Assembly: GCA_020833415.1 (NCBI GenBank)
Contig: JAJHQJ010000011.1
Location: 1-35,849, forward strand
Direction of reading: 5' to 3'
Origin: Desulfurococcaceae archaeon
GTDB taxonomy: Archaea; Thermoproteota; Thermoprotei_A; Sulfolobales; NBVN01
DNA length: 35,849 nucleotides
Shown: in pieces, positions 1-8,528 of the stretch
How positions within the stretch are numbered: position 1 is the stretch's first letter
How the letters are laid out: every line of letters starts with the position of its first letter
Program-made: the position numbers and the translations under genes
The notes under the pieces: generated by a model
Databases searched by the model: none
The model's input: only the letters and a program-made list of their open reading frames with translations
Told to the model about the DNA's origin: nothing

Positions 1-126
1 AACCGGGTGGCTGCCCCTTCTACTACCATACCCCGCTTCTGCTAGGAGCTCCAGGCGATTCGATACGTCATCTTGCGGAACACCGATCGACCTAGCCATA
101 CCCTCTATAGAGTAGCCGCCCCCCAA
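1..126 (-). CDS. Partial helix-turn-helix-like protein (fragment at window edge)
   Basis: An open minus-strand frame runs off the left edge. From a TTG at 126 it reads into a stretch (GYSIEGMARSIGVPQDDVSN, then RLELLAEAGY) with the pattern of a small DNA-binding helix-turn-helix: helix, short turn at IGVP, recognition helix, then a leucine-rich helix. The frame is closed upstream by TAG at 193-195, so the start lies between about 190 and 99 (an ATG at 99 is the alternative). Only about 40 residues are visible, so the family cannot be named. The call rests on residue pattern alone and could be a chance open frame. Confidence 0.3.
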   Translation of the reverse strand, partial: MGGGYSIEGMARSIGVPQDDVSNRLELLAEAGYGSRRGSHPV

Positions 127-186
127 GCGCCCCGCGGATGACAGATGTAAAGATGTAAACCCGATGTAGGTGCAGGGAATCTGTAA

Positions 187-213
187 ACCGCCCTAGGGAA
201 CCCTTTAGGCGGG
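187..213. other. Inverted repeat between divergent units
   Basis: The arms CCGCC and GGCGG enclose a smaller GGG-AA-CCC core with nearby CTA/TAG, giving a compact hairpin between the left-edge fragment and the methyltransferase promoter. It could be a regulatory dyad or part of a short transcript end. No T-tract follows it on either strand. Confidence 0.35.
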
Positions 214-267
214 AAGGGGGGTCAGGCACGTCTTCACAGGTTGTCTTCACTTAAGAGCTTCTCCAGG

Positions 268-279
268 TTTAAGTTTTAA
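268..279 (+). promoter_or_regulatory. Probable TATA box (box A) for the methyltransferase
   Basis: TTTAAGTTTTAA is the only strongly A/T-rich box upstream of the gene starting at 332. A start of transcription about 25 nt downstream (near 300) would leave a leader of roughly 30 nt. The box lies in a near-palindrome, GGTTTAAGTTTTAACC. Confidence 0.4.
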
Positions 280-331
280 CCCTACTTATGCTGGAGTTGA
301 GCAGGAGCTCAGCTCGGGCGAGGCTGGGGCT

Positions 332-1144
332 ATGTCTCGGGAGCCTCCGTACGTAGACCTTAGTAGGGGGTTTAAGGAGGTGCTGAGGGTTATCGAGGAC
401 TACGGGGTTCAGCTTGAGAGCCTGTGGATCATACCTGAGAGGGATAGCTCCGGCTCACTGAGGGAGAGATACCACGGTGAGTTCGTTGCCCAGGTACCTA
501 GGAACGCTATCGTTAGGTTCACCAAGCCCTATGAGCTAGTCCTAGACCCGTTCGTAGGCTACGGTACTACGTTAGTTGAGTGCCTCAGGCTCGGTAGACA
601 CGGTATAGGTGTTGAGGTCGAGCCCGGCATCGCTGAGGTAGCTAGGAGGAGGGTCGCTAGTGAGTCCAACCCCTACGGTGTTAGGGTCGAGGTCGTAGTG
701 GGTGATAGTAGGAGGGTTGACTTCAGGAGGCTGATCGAGGAGAGGGGGTTTAAATTTGTAGACCTAGTCATAGCCCACCCACCGTACTACGACATAATCA
801 AGTACGGGGACTCACCGGCTAACCTCTGCAACGCCCCCAGCCTGAGGGAGTTCCTTAGGTGGTACGGTGAGGTAGTTGACAACGTCCTCAGGGTACTGAA
901 GCCCGGAAGCTACTACGTACTGGTCGTAGGCGATAAGTACGAGGACGGTGAGTGGGTACCCCTAGGCTTCTACACCATGAGTGAGACGCTTAGGAGGGGC
1001 CTTAGGCTCAAGGCTATATGCGTTAAGAACATAGAGGAGACAACAGCTAAGAGGGGTAACGTAAACCTGTGGAGGTACAGGGTTTTAAAGGCGGGTACCT
1101 ACTACTTCAAGCACGAGTACGTGATGTTCTTTAGGAGGGTCTAG
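332..1144 (+). CDS. Orphan site-specific DNA methyltransferase (N4/N6 amino type)
   Basis: Predicted S-adenosylmethionine-dependent amino-methyltransferase of DNA. The SAM-binding motif DPFVGYGTTLVECLRLGR is at about residues 72-89, followed by an acidic strand end (GVEVEP). The catalytic motif IV appears as HPPYYDIIKYG near residue 149, where many relatives have DPPY; the His form occurs in archaeal members. The SAM motif precedes the catalytic motif. The C-terminal part (VLKPGSYYVLVVGDKYEDG, VPLGFYTMSE) matches the conserved tail of this group. At 270 aa it is full length. No restriction endonuclease or specificity subunit lies nearby, so it looks solitary. An RNA or other nucleic-acid substrate cannot be excluded. 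The 3' end overlaps the convergent peptidase gene by 14 bp. Confidence 0.75.
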   Translation: MSREPPYVDLSRGFKEVLRVIEDYGVQLESLWIIPERDSSGSLRERYHGEFVAQVPRNAIVRFTKPYELVLDPFVGYGTTLVECLRLGRHGIGVEVEPGIAEVARRRVASESNPYGVRVEVVVGDSRRVDFRRLIEERGFKFVDLVIAHPPYYDIIKYGDSPANLCNAPSLREFLRWYGEVVDNVLRVLKPGSYYVLVVGDKYEDGEWVPLGFYTMSETLRRGLRLKAICVKNIEETTAKRGNVNLWRYRVLKAGTYYFKHEYVMFFRRV

Positions 1145-2918
1145 AGGTCTGAAGGTACTTACCTAGGAATAGGGCTGTGTACAGTAGGAACTTAGCTAGG
1201 GAGCTCCTCTCCAGGCTTATGGCGTGGCCTATGTCCGGGATTACGTGGAACTCGAAGGTCTTACCTAGCTCAGCTAACCTCTGGACGAACCTCATTACCG
1301 GCTTAAGCGGTGTCCTAGAGTCGTTCTGGGGTTGTACTATGCATAGCGGGGCCACCACGTTCTCTACGTAGTTTATCGGGGACCTCTCCCTGAATAGCTC
1401 CCTCTTACCGGCGAACAGGATCTCCTCGAAGCGCTTGAAGAAGGTGTCGGCTAGCTCGTACATCTCCTCCCAGTCAGCTACCGGAGCTCCAGCAACACCA
1501 CACCTCCATAGGTTGGGCTTCCTAGTTAACTGCATCAGGGTTGTGTAGCCTCCGTAGCTATAGCCTACTACAGCTACTGAGTCCCCGGATGCTAGCCCCC
1601 TCTCCACAGCCCAGTTACGTGCTGCAGCTACGTCCTCCATATCGGCACCACCGGGGTCACCTATATCCATCTTCCTAAACCTCTGGCCGTAGCCTGTGGA
1701 ACCTCTGAAGTTCGGGGCTACTACGTGGTACCCGAGAGCTGCTAGGGTTACGATTATTGGGGACCACGAGTCGGCTACCTCAGCCCACGGACCTCCGTGC
1801 GGGTAGACCACCGTTGGTCCGGGCTTTGGCACTACAGCACTCTCAAGTACGTACGTAGGTACCCTAACCCCGTCGAAGGACCTGACCTCAGCTAGGTACA
1901 CATCGCCGAGCCTCCGGGAGATATCCTCTGGTAGGTCCGCCCCCTCGAGAACCTCGTAGTTAAGCCCCACAAGGTCTACGGAGAGTACCTTCGGAGGGGT
2001 CTTAAGGGTTGAGTGGACTACGTAGGCCCTACCACCGTGTAGTACTGCCGATGATACGAAGCCTGTATCGAAGCCGACCAGCCTACCATCTACGTAGAGG
2101 TGGGCCCTACCATCCCTCTTAGCTATAGCCCACACCAACCCGTCGTCAGTCCACCCGTAGTCTACGAACTCCACAGGGTCGAAGAGCTCCATATCCCTCC
2201 ACGAGGTCTGAGCCTTACTTAGCTCACCGCTCTCTAGGTCTAGTACGTACAGCCTCTGCCTATCCCCATCCTCGAAGTCACTTGCGAAGATGGCTTTAGA
2301 ACCCCTGAGCCTTGGAGCTACGTTAGTACTACCCTCCCTAGGTGTGTAGACCCTTAGCTCCCCTCCCCTAGATAGGTCCACTACGAACAGCTCAGTAGAG
2401 AACGGGTCCCCTCTGAGATGTCCGTAGCCCACTACGTACCTATCGCTAACGTCCGTCGTGTACTCCCTACCGCTTACCCTAGCTACCAGCTCCGGCTCAG
2501 ACCCTAGCTTAGCTAGGAAGATCCCGGCGTACTCCTTAGTAGCACCTGTCCATACCACCCGCTGACCGTCGAATGCTAGACCGAGGACCCTCTGAGGGGG
2601 TAGGCTCGATGATACGTCAACGACCTCACCTCCGGAGGCTGGTACTGTGTAGACCCTCGAGAGCTCGAAACCCCTACTAACATCCCTTACGTACACGACG
2701 TAGTCCGATGATGGGCGTGCAGTAGCTAGGAAGTGGATACTCCTCGCAAGTACCCTCCTAACCCTAGGCGGTACGTCTAGTGAGTAGAGGTCGAAGGTCC
2801 CCTCGGAGCTGGAGCCGTAGACCAGAGACCCCCCTTTAGCAACCCCGTAAACTACGTAGACAGGTACCGCGGTAACTCTATCGATAATTGACGAGACCTC
2901 TGAGAGGGTTAACCCCAC
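1131..2918 (-). CDS. S9 family serine peptidase, acylaminoacyl-peptidase-like
   Basis: Cytosolic serine peptidase that would remove acylated residues or short segments from peptides. The N-terminal ~330 residues are repetitive beta strands typical of the propeller that limits access to oligopeptides. The C-terminal alpha/beta-hydrolase domain carries HGGPWAE (oxyanion region), the nucleophile in GYSYGGYTT (Ser454), Asp533 in QPQNDSRTP and His565 in DIGHAI. There is no signal peptide. Length (595 aa) fits the acylaminoacyl/dipeptidyl branch. The start is GTG at 2918, with a TATA-like CTATTTATTT on the minus strand about 32 bp upstream. It belongs with the M14 and S9A peptidases encoded next on the same strand, but those have separate promoters. 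Dipeptidyl-peptidase activity is the main alternative. Confidence 0.85.
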   Translation of the reverse strand: MGLTLSEVSSIIDRVTAVPVYVVYGVAKGGSLVYGSSSEGTFDLYSLDVPPRVRRVLARSIHFLATARPSSDYVVYVRDVSRGFELSRVYTVPASGGEVVDVSSSLPPQRVLGLAFDGQRVVWTGATKEYAGIFLAKLGSEPELVARVSGREYTTDVSDRYVVGYGHLRGDPFSTELFVVDLSRGGELRVYTPREGSTNVAPRLRGSKAIFASDFEDGDRQRLYVLDLESGELSKAQTSWRDMELFDPVEFVDYGWTDDGLVWAIAKRDGRAHLYVDGRLVGFDTGFVSSAVLHGGRAYVVHSTLKTPPKVLSVDLVGLNYEVLEGADLPEDISRRLGDVYLAEVRSFDGVRVPTYVLESAVVPKPGPTVVYPHGGPWAEVADSWSPIIVTLAALGYHVVAPNFRGSTGYGQRFRKMDIGDPGGADMEDVAAARNWAVERGLASGDSVAVVGYSYGGYTTLMQLTRKPNLWRCGVAGAPVADWEEMYELADTFFKRFEEILFAGKRELFRERSPINYVENVVAPLCIVQPQNDSRTPLKPVMRFVQRLAELGKTFEFHVIPDIGHAISLERSSLAKFLLYTALFLGKYLQTSRPS

Positions 2919-2991
2919 AGGACCACCGCAACTATATTACGTATGCGGAAATAAATAGCTACAGCGTAGTACCCCGGGGGCTAGCCTGGTA

Positions 2992-3402
2992 CTAGCCCTC
3001 CCGGCGTAGTTCCGAGAGGGTAGCTACGTACGTACCAGCAACTATCAGCCCACCCCAACTCCCTTACTCAGGATAGCTCCTCAAGCCCTAGGGCTAGGGA
3101 AAAGGCTAAGGCAAACACGGGCTCCATTGGGAATACTACAGCCGCTGTTACAGGTGATACACGCCTCTGCCCGAGGATCTGCAGGAGTGTGGCAACCCCT
3201 ACGGCTAGGCCCCTCCTGTAGCTCCCGCGGTCGAACCCCCTGCGTAAGCCCTTAGCTAGGGCTAGGGGGCTAGGAGGGCTACCGATAGTAGGCACCTGTA
3301 GGACGTATAGGTAATGCTGGAGATGTTCTCGACCGAGAGCTTTATGAATGAGGAGGAAGTTCCCCAGAGTGCTGTAGTTAGAGTGAGGAGGGCTAAGTCC
3401 AA
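2992..3402 (-). pseudogene. Collapsed EamA/DMT-family membrane transporter
   Basis: Translating across frames gives a decayed drug/metabolite transporter. From TTG 3402 the first frame reads LALLTLTTALWGTSSSFIK (TM1) and YRCLLSVALLAP (TM2), then meets TAG at a run of five C. The next frame continues as LALAKGLRRGFDRGSYRRGL and LLQILGQRRVSPVTAAVVF with EPVFALAFSLALGLEELS. After a stop, a third frame gives GGLIVAGTYVATLSELRREG and ends at TAG 2992. N-terminal half sequence passes directly into C-terminal half sequence, so about 150 residues are missing at the point where the two EamA repeats resemble each other. At least two further frame breaks are needed. A functional short transporter is unlikely. 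Confidence 0.65.
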
Positions 3403-3549
3403 GTCCTTCCCCTCCTCAACGAGTTTAATGAGGCATTACCTAAGGACCTGGCAGGTCTTTCGTAACTGTGTCGAGTTTCATAGAGGTTTATAGGGGTTGT
3501 CGGTGCTTCCTTTACTGGGGAGCAGCCTCAGGATGCGGGTATATCGTGA

Positions 3550-3762
3550 AGACCCAGGAGGGGCGGTTTGAGGGGAGCCAGGATGTGGGGGTTTCCCCAC
3601 AGCAATGACCCGGAGGAAGCGATGAGGGGGGAGCTGTGGGTCGGGGTTACCCCGAGGGGGCGGAGCCCTGTGATGTGGGCCCCGATGAAGGGGGTTCCGA
3701 GGGCTGTGAAGCCAAGGGTCGAGGGCTCGGTATCGTTTGATACTAAGCCCTATGAAACCTGA
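3550..3762 (+). pseudogene. TnpB (IS605/IS1341 type) C-terminal relic
   Basis: An open frame of about 70 residues after TGA 3547 reads LRGARMWGFP, then SPVMWAPMKGVPRAVKPRVE and SFDTKPYET before TGA. The opening resembles the segment that follows the RuvC-III motif and the proline-rich tail of archaeal TnpB proteins (compare GPVPLAPM in the TnpB at the right end of this window). The RuvC core is absent. Upstream, in the neighbouring frame, a Cys-containing stretch (GCRCFLYW, SGCGYIVK) may be the worn zinc ribbon. Family assignment is from remembered tail motifs, not a search. Confidence 0.45.
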
Positions 3763-3778
3763 ACTCCGGGCAACCCGG
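3596..3778 (+). ncRNA. Candidate omega-RNA-like structured region overlapping the TnpB relic
   Basis: A chain of perfect or near-perfect stems occupies this stretch: CCCACAGC (3596-3603) with GCTGTGGG (3633-3640); TCGGGG-TTA-CCCCGA (3641-3655); CCGAG with CTCGG around 3696-3730; GTATC-GTTT-GATAC (3730-3743); CCGGG-CAA-CCCGG (3766-3778). In IS605-type elements the guide RNA scaffold overlaps the 3' end of tnpB and the right end, which is the position seen here. Whether it is still transcribed is unknown. An unrelated structured RNA is the alternative. Confidence 0.35.
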
Positions 3779-3815
3779 TGGACCTAAAAGTCTCTTCGGG
3801 TTTACTACCTAAACG

Positions 3816-6287
3816 CTAGCTAGAGTACCTGTAGAGGGCGTTGAAGAAGGTCTTGAAGGTCGCGTGGGTCTGGGCTCTGAAGATAGGTCTGTATGCGTAG
3901 GCTATAGCCCTACCTCTACCTACCTCTACCTCTAGGAGGGCCGGCTTCCTGCTTAGAACGCCCTCACCTATAAGCCACCCGCTCTGCAGTATATCGCGCT
4001 CCGGGAACCTAGCTACGACCCTGAATCTCTCGTTGGTGTGTGAGGGTACTACCTCCAGTACCGGCCTATCCACGATCATCGCGTAGGCCTGCCTGGGCAT
4101 GCCGAAGCCAAGTGGATGGGCGGCGTCTACGGTTATCCGCAGGGTGGAGCCGGGGCAGAAGAACTGCCTCGTGTCCTTGATGTCCTCAGTAACGTCCCTC
4201 AGGGGTAGTGCGAACCCCTTAGTCAGCAGCTCCACGGACTCCCCCATCGTAATGACGGTACCTCCCGACTCTACGAAGGCCTTGAGCTTCTCTATACCCT
4301 CCTTACCGAAGCCGCTCCGGTACTCCGGTGGGAACGGCGGTAGCTTTACCGGCCTACCCCACCTCTTACTCAACTCCTCCTCGATGTTCTCACCGGTTAG
4401 GTAGGGTAGAGGGTCTGACGGGAAGATCAGAGTATCTATGCTATCCCCTAGCTTACCGCTCTTTACTAGGTCGTCCCTGACCTCCACGTATGGGAAGCCG
4501 AAGGTATCTAGAACGTACTTAACCCAGCCGCTCTCCATGTTCCCACCGTAGTACCTAACGTAGACCCCGACCCTAGCTAGGGATGTCCTCATAGCCCTAA
4601 CCGGGGGTGGCTCGTTAACCCCTACTACCGGGACACCCCGGGCTGCGGCGTACTCCGAGAGGATCCCTATTGAAGCCTCGGATCTCTCAACGAGGAAGGC
4701 ACCCGGTGGTAACCTCATACCCCCCACCCTGGCCTCCTCGAAGAGCCTCAGCACCTCCACACCCCCCCTCAGGAGTGCGTTAACCGCGTAGTACGTATCG
4801 TTAAGCCTCGGGTCTAGGATGTAGTAGCGGTAGTCACCGAGCTTCACCTCGGGTAGCCTTACCTCCTCAACCTTCCGCAACTTAATCACCACCGGCTCGT
4901 CGACTCTGATAACGCTAACCCCCATGAACTCAGCTAGGGTATCTGTAGCTATGTCGTAGGGTCTTATCGGCTTACCCTCCCTATCTCTCGTAGTCTCGTC
5001 GTCTGGGTAGAAGTACCTATCCAGGAGCTTCTTAACGAGAGCTCTCCTAGGCTGTGCTAGAGGTACTACGTAGGTCCCGGCGGGGTATGTAGCGATACCT
5101 AGTCTAAACTCCTCGGAGGCCTCGTAGACCTTCACCCCGAGCTTGAGGAGTATGTCCAGTAGCTTCAGGGTCGTCAGGTAGTCGTGCTGCTCCCTAGGTA
5201 TCAGGAAGTAGTGGGGGGACTCCGACTCACCCCTATCTATGTTCCTAGAGGCCTTAACGTAGGAGTTCCTCAGAAACTCCTCCCTGTGCTTAGCTACCGC
5301 GGAGAGTATGGCTATGGTCGCCACGAGCTGTTGCCTAACTATATCTGATAGCCTCCACCACCCACCCCTCCACGGGTGCGGGTAGTTCATGTAGGGTCTA
5401 TCGGCTAGCCTACCCCTACCGTAACCCCGGAGCTGGTGGGGGTCTACGAATATCGGGGTAGCTATCCTAGCTGAGGCGGACTCCGTAAGTATGCCGACTA
5501 TGTTCATTGTGTAGACCATGGTCTGGAAGGCCGATATGAAGTCAGGTGTATAGGGGGCCCCGGTTTCAACCCCCTCGATACCCTCCTTCTCCAAACTCAT
5601 AGCTGCGTAGGTCCCGAGGAACTGGACCTCCCTCCAGACTAGGGGGTCTATCTCGGGGTATATCGGGTCCATCTCCGGGGATATGAAGAACCTGGCTCCG
5701 TAGGGACCCATCTGGTGGTGGTCTACGTAGACCTGCGGGCACCACTCCCTGTAGACTATCTTAGCCATGTAGCGGCTCTCGACTAGGTTGAGGGCGTAGG
5801 CGTCCCTGTTGTTATCGTGTCCGCAGTACCTGTGGTAGAGCCAGGGGAGGGGAGCCCCCTCGTACTCGGTGCCCAGGGTCTTGTTGTACCAGTCCACTAC
5901 AGCTATCTGACCGTCGGGGTTCTGGGACGGTACTAGGATAACCACGACCTCCCTAAGGATCTCGAGGATCTCGGGGTCGTTGGATGAGGCTAGCCTATAC
6001 AGTAGCTCTATAGACATCTGCGTACCACCGACCTCCGTGGAGTGCATGCTGTTTGTTACAACGACCACGGCCCTACCGCGTTTGACTAGCTCCTCAACCT
6101 CCTCCGGGCTTAGCCTACCGTCGGGATTGGCCAGCCTACAGGAGATCCTCCTAAGCTCCTCCAGCCTAGCTAGGTTCTCCGGGGACGATATGTAGGCAAC
6201 TATGAAGGGGTTACCCTCTGTAGTCTTACCTACCTCCTCAACGATAACCCTATCGGACTCCGATGCAACCTTCTTGAAGTACTCCAC
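3816..6287 (-). CDS. M14 family zinc carboxypeptidase (true start probably upstream, frame broken)
   Basis: Large metallocarboxypeptidase-like enzyme that would trim residues from peptide C-termini using one zinc ion. Zinc-binding HSTE (His82, Glu85 from the GTG at 6287) lies in TNSMHSTEVGG, and a second His cluster is in YVDHHQMGPYG. LTESASARI is a candidate for the catalytic Glu region. The long C-terminal half has a glutamine-amidotransferase-like fold pattern seen in archaeal relatives. The conserved N-terminus continues upstream of GTG 6287 in frame (EQFFGFRIGEDRKLARWDTI) to about 6350, but no ATG, GTG or TTG exists there before an in-frame TAG. A GTG at 6381, correctly spaced from a TATA box, would serve if one base were skipped at a G5 or C6 run. 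See findings. Confidence 0.8.
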   Translation of the reverse strand: MEYFKKVASESDRVIVEEVGKTTEGNPFIVAYISSPENLARLEELRRISCRLANPDGRLSPEEVEELVKRGRAVVVVTNSMHSTEVGGTQMSIELLYRLASSNDPEILEILREVVVILVPSQNPDGQIAVVDWYNKTLGTEYEGAPLPWLYHRYCGHDNNRDAYALNLVESRYMAKIVYREWCPQVYVDHHQMGPYGARFFISPEMDPIYPEIDPLVWREVQFLGTYAAMSLEKEGIEGVETGAPYTPDFISAFQTMVYTMNIVGILTESASARIATPIFVDPHQLRGYGRGRLADRPYMNYPHPWRGGWWRLSDIVRQQLVATIAILSAVAKHREEFLRNSYVKASRNIDRGESESPHYFLIPREQHDYLTTLKLLDILLKLGVKVYEASEEFRLGIATYPAGTYVVPLAQPRRALVKKLLDRYFYPDDETTRDREGKPIRPYDIATDTLAEFMGVSVIRVDEPVVIKLRKVEEVRLPEVKLGDYRYYILDPRLNDTYYAVNALLRGGVEVLRLFEEARVGGMRLPPGAFLVERSEASIGILSEYAAARGVPVVGVNEPPPVRAMRTSLARVGVYVRYYGGNMESGWVKYVLDTFGFPYVEVRDDLVKSGKLGDSIDTLIFPSDPLPYLTGENIEEELSKRWGRPVKLPPFPPEYRSGFGKEGIEKLKAFVESGGTVITMGESVELLTKGFALPLRDVTEDIKDTRQFFCPGSTLRITVDAAHPLGFGMPRQAYAMIVDRPVLEVVPSHTNERFRVVARFPERDILQSGWLIGEGVLSRKPALLEVEVGRGRAIAYAYRPIFRAQTHATFKTFFNALYRYSS

Positions 6288-6405
6288 TATAGTGTCCCAG
6301 CGGGCTAGCTTCCTATCCTCACCTATCCTAAAACCGAAGAACTGCTCGGGGGGAGTGATGACCCCCAGGGGCTACACCCACTCCCTAAGGAGCCTAGCAA
6401 TATAA

Positions 6406-6412
6406 CTTTAAA
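6406..6412 (-). promoter_or_regulatory. TATA box for the M14 peptidase
   Basis: On the minus strand TTTAAAG lies about 28 bp upstream of GTG 6381, which predicts a leaderless transcript beginning at that GTG. It is too far (about 120 bp) from the GTG at 6287 to explain that start. Confidence 0.45.
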
Positions 6413-6475
6413 GGTACCGTAAACCGCGGGCTACAGCTAAAACCCGACCCCTAGCGATGTTGTGATACCTCGTGC

Positions 6476-8344
6476 TTAGATAACTCTCGAGAGGGATAGC
6501 TCTATGAAGGCTACTACGTCTGCAACCTCCCTAGCTATAACGCTAGGTGAGGAGCTGGCGTGCCCTGAGGACGTCTCCAGCCTGAGGCACGCTTCGTTTC
6601 CGTAGCTCCTGAGCTTAGCGTAGAACTTCAGTGCGTGGGCTGGGTGTACCCTATCGTCGTAGAGCCCTGTGTACAGTATCGTCGGCGGGTACCTGACCTC
6701 CCCCCGGATGTTGTGGTAGGGTGAGTACTTGACTAGGTACTCGCGGTCCCTGGGGTCATCCGGGTTCCCGTACTCGGGTATCCAGGCCGCACCTATGTAC
6801 AGCTTGTGGAACCTCAGCATATCGAGAACGGGGTAGCCGATCGCAGCTACATCCAGGAGGCCGGGTTCCATAGTTATTACAGCACCTATCAGTAGTCCAC
6901 CGTTACTCCTCCCCAAGCCGACGACCTTGTACCCGGCGGACTTGAACCTACGGGCTACAGCTATGTAGTCGTGGAATACGTTGACCTTCCTATCCCTCAT
7001 ACCGGCCTCGTGCCACTTCTCACCGTACTCAGAGCCCCCTCTAAGGTTAGCCACCACCACGTCGTAGCCCATCTCGATGAGGACCGGGATCCACGGAGCG
7101 AACAGCGGGGTTAGAGCTACGGAGAACCCTCCGTAGCCGTACACTACCACCTTACTGGAGCCAGCCCTCCTCCTTACCCAGAAGTAGTGTACCTTAGTAC
7201 CGTCGTAGGAGTCCACAAACCCCTCAGTAACCTCAGCATCCATTACCCTAGGGTGCTCAGTGATCTTCTTAAAGCTAAGTCCGTTAGACTTGAGTACCTC
7301 GAGTACCTCGTAGGGTTTCGTAAAGTACCTGAGCTCTACGAAGCCGCTACTACCGTGCGAGCTGAGTCGGACTACGGAGGCGGGTTCGTCGAAGGTTACC
7401 TCCCTAACAGGTCTACCACCTAGGTCGAACACAGCTAGGTAGGATGAGGCGTGCCTGATGTAGGAGGCTACGATGTACCTACCCACTACAGCAGCATCCT
7501 GGAGATACTCCCCCCTCTCGGGTACCAGCTCGGTAACTTCCCCACATACCTTAACCAACTTACCGAACTTCTCCCCGTCGTAGAGTACGGCGAGGTAGCT
7601 ACCTCCGACGTAGTCCACTAGCCTAGACCTAAACCCACCCTCGTATACCTTAACCCACCTACTCGGAGAGCCTAGGGGACCTGCGTATAGGGTGTCCCTA
7701 GCCCACCCGTAGCTAACCCTAAGTAGGGCGTGAGAGTAGTCTGTGGAGGTTGCCAGGGATATGAAGTGGCTCCTGGGTAGCCCCTCACCGAAGACCGCTT
7801 CGTCCCGACCACCATCCCTTAGGAAAACCCTCTCACACGGTGCTTCAACCCCGTCGGGGCACCGCCCCTCCCTAAAGAACCTAACGTAGTAGTACCTACC
7901 TCCATCCAGGAAGACTACGTCGGATATACTCCCACCAACTCTATCTACTACGGATAGAGTGTCTACCTCAGCTACAACTAGCTCACCTACATCCGAACCC
8001 TTCAGAGTGTAGAAGTAGGCAAACAGCCTACCCTCCCTATCGATGTAGTAGCTATGTATAGCCGCGTCCTCACCCAGGTTCCTACTATCAACCAGCACCT
8101 CAGTACTACCATCCCTAACCAAATTGATGCTGTAGGCCAGGTCCCTCCTAAGGAAGAAGAGCCCGGCCCTATTCCGTGAGAAGCTGTAGAGTACTGGTGT
8201 GGAATAGTAGCGTAGTGCGATACCGAAAACCCTGTCGCTAACCCCCTTAAGTCTCTCAACACACCTCCTACTTTCAGATAGGGCCCAGTTAACTACATCT
8301 GGGTTCCGAAGATCCTCTAAGTACTCGAAGGGGTCCTCAACCAC
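6476..8344 (-). CDS. Prolyl oligopeptidase (S9A family)
   Basis: Cytosolic serine endopeptidase cutting after proline in short peptides. The N-terminus VEDPFEYLEDLRNPDVVNWA is the family opening (usually ED-x-x-x-WLED). The propeller follows, then the hydrolase domain with GGFSVALTP, the SEYGEKWHEAGM segment, nucleophile Ser480 in GLGRSNGGLLIG, Asp563/564 in GLYDDRVHP and His595 in SSGHASS. At 622 aa it is a little shorter than animal enzymes (~710) but normal for archaea. It starts at GTG 8344 with its own TATA box. Placed next to two other peptidases, it suggests peptide catabolism. Confidence is high for the family and moderate for proline specificity. Confidence 0.88.
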   Translation of the reverse strand: MVEDPFEYLEDLRNPDVVNWALSESRRCVERLKGVSDRVFGIALRYYSTPVLYSFSRNRAGLFFLRRDLAYSINLVRDGSTEVLVDSRNLGEDAAIHSYYIDREGRLFAYFYTLKGSDVGELVVAEVDTLSVVDRVGGSISDVVFLDGGRYYYVRFFREGRCPDGVEAPCERVFLRDGGRDEAVFGEGLPRSHFISLATSTDYSHALLRVSYGWARDTLYAGPLGSPSRWVKVYEGGFRSRLVDYVGGSYLAVLYDGEKFGKLVKVCGEVTELVPERGEYLQDAAVVGRYIVASYIRHASSYLAVFDLGGRPVREVTFDEPASVVRLSSHGSSGFVELRYFTKPYEVLEVLKSNGLSFKKITEHPRVMDAEVTEGFVDSYDGTKVHYFWVRRRAGSSKVVVYGYGGFSVALTPLFAPWIPVLIEMGYDVVVANLRGGSEYGEKWHEAGMRDRKVNVFHDYIAVARRFKSAGYKVVGLGRSNGGLLIGAVITMEPGLLDVAAIGYPVLDMLRFHKLYIGAAWIPEYGNPDDPRDREYLVKYSPYHNIRGEVRYPPTILYTGLYDDRVHPAHALKFYAKLRSYGNEACLRLETSSGHASSSPSVIAREVADVVAFIELSLSRVI

Positions 8345-8374
8345 GTCTCTCGACCGAGAAGAGGTTGTGGAGTA

Positions 8375-8385
8375 GGTATAAATAG
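8375..8385 (-). promoter_or_regulatory. TATA box for prolyl oligopeptidase
   Basis: The minus strand reads CTATTTATACC, a good archaeal box A, centred about 36 bp upstream of GTG 8344. The predicted transcript has a leader of only about 10 nt. Confidence 0.55.
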
Positions 8386-8528
8386 CTCTCTATAACCTAT
8401 CAACTACTTTCGAGATTATGTGCGGTCGGGCTGGTATCGAGTACACGTAATCCTTAGAAAGGCCGAGAGGGCTCCTACAGCTATAAACCACACCTTTTAT
8501 TGTGGAGACCAGCTACTAAGCTTTCAAG

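Noticed and set aside
3068-3295. Stand-alone 75-aa membrane protein
   Set aside because: It is one frame of the broken EamA transporter; flanking frames supply its missing ends.
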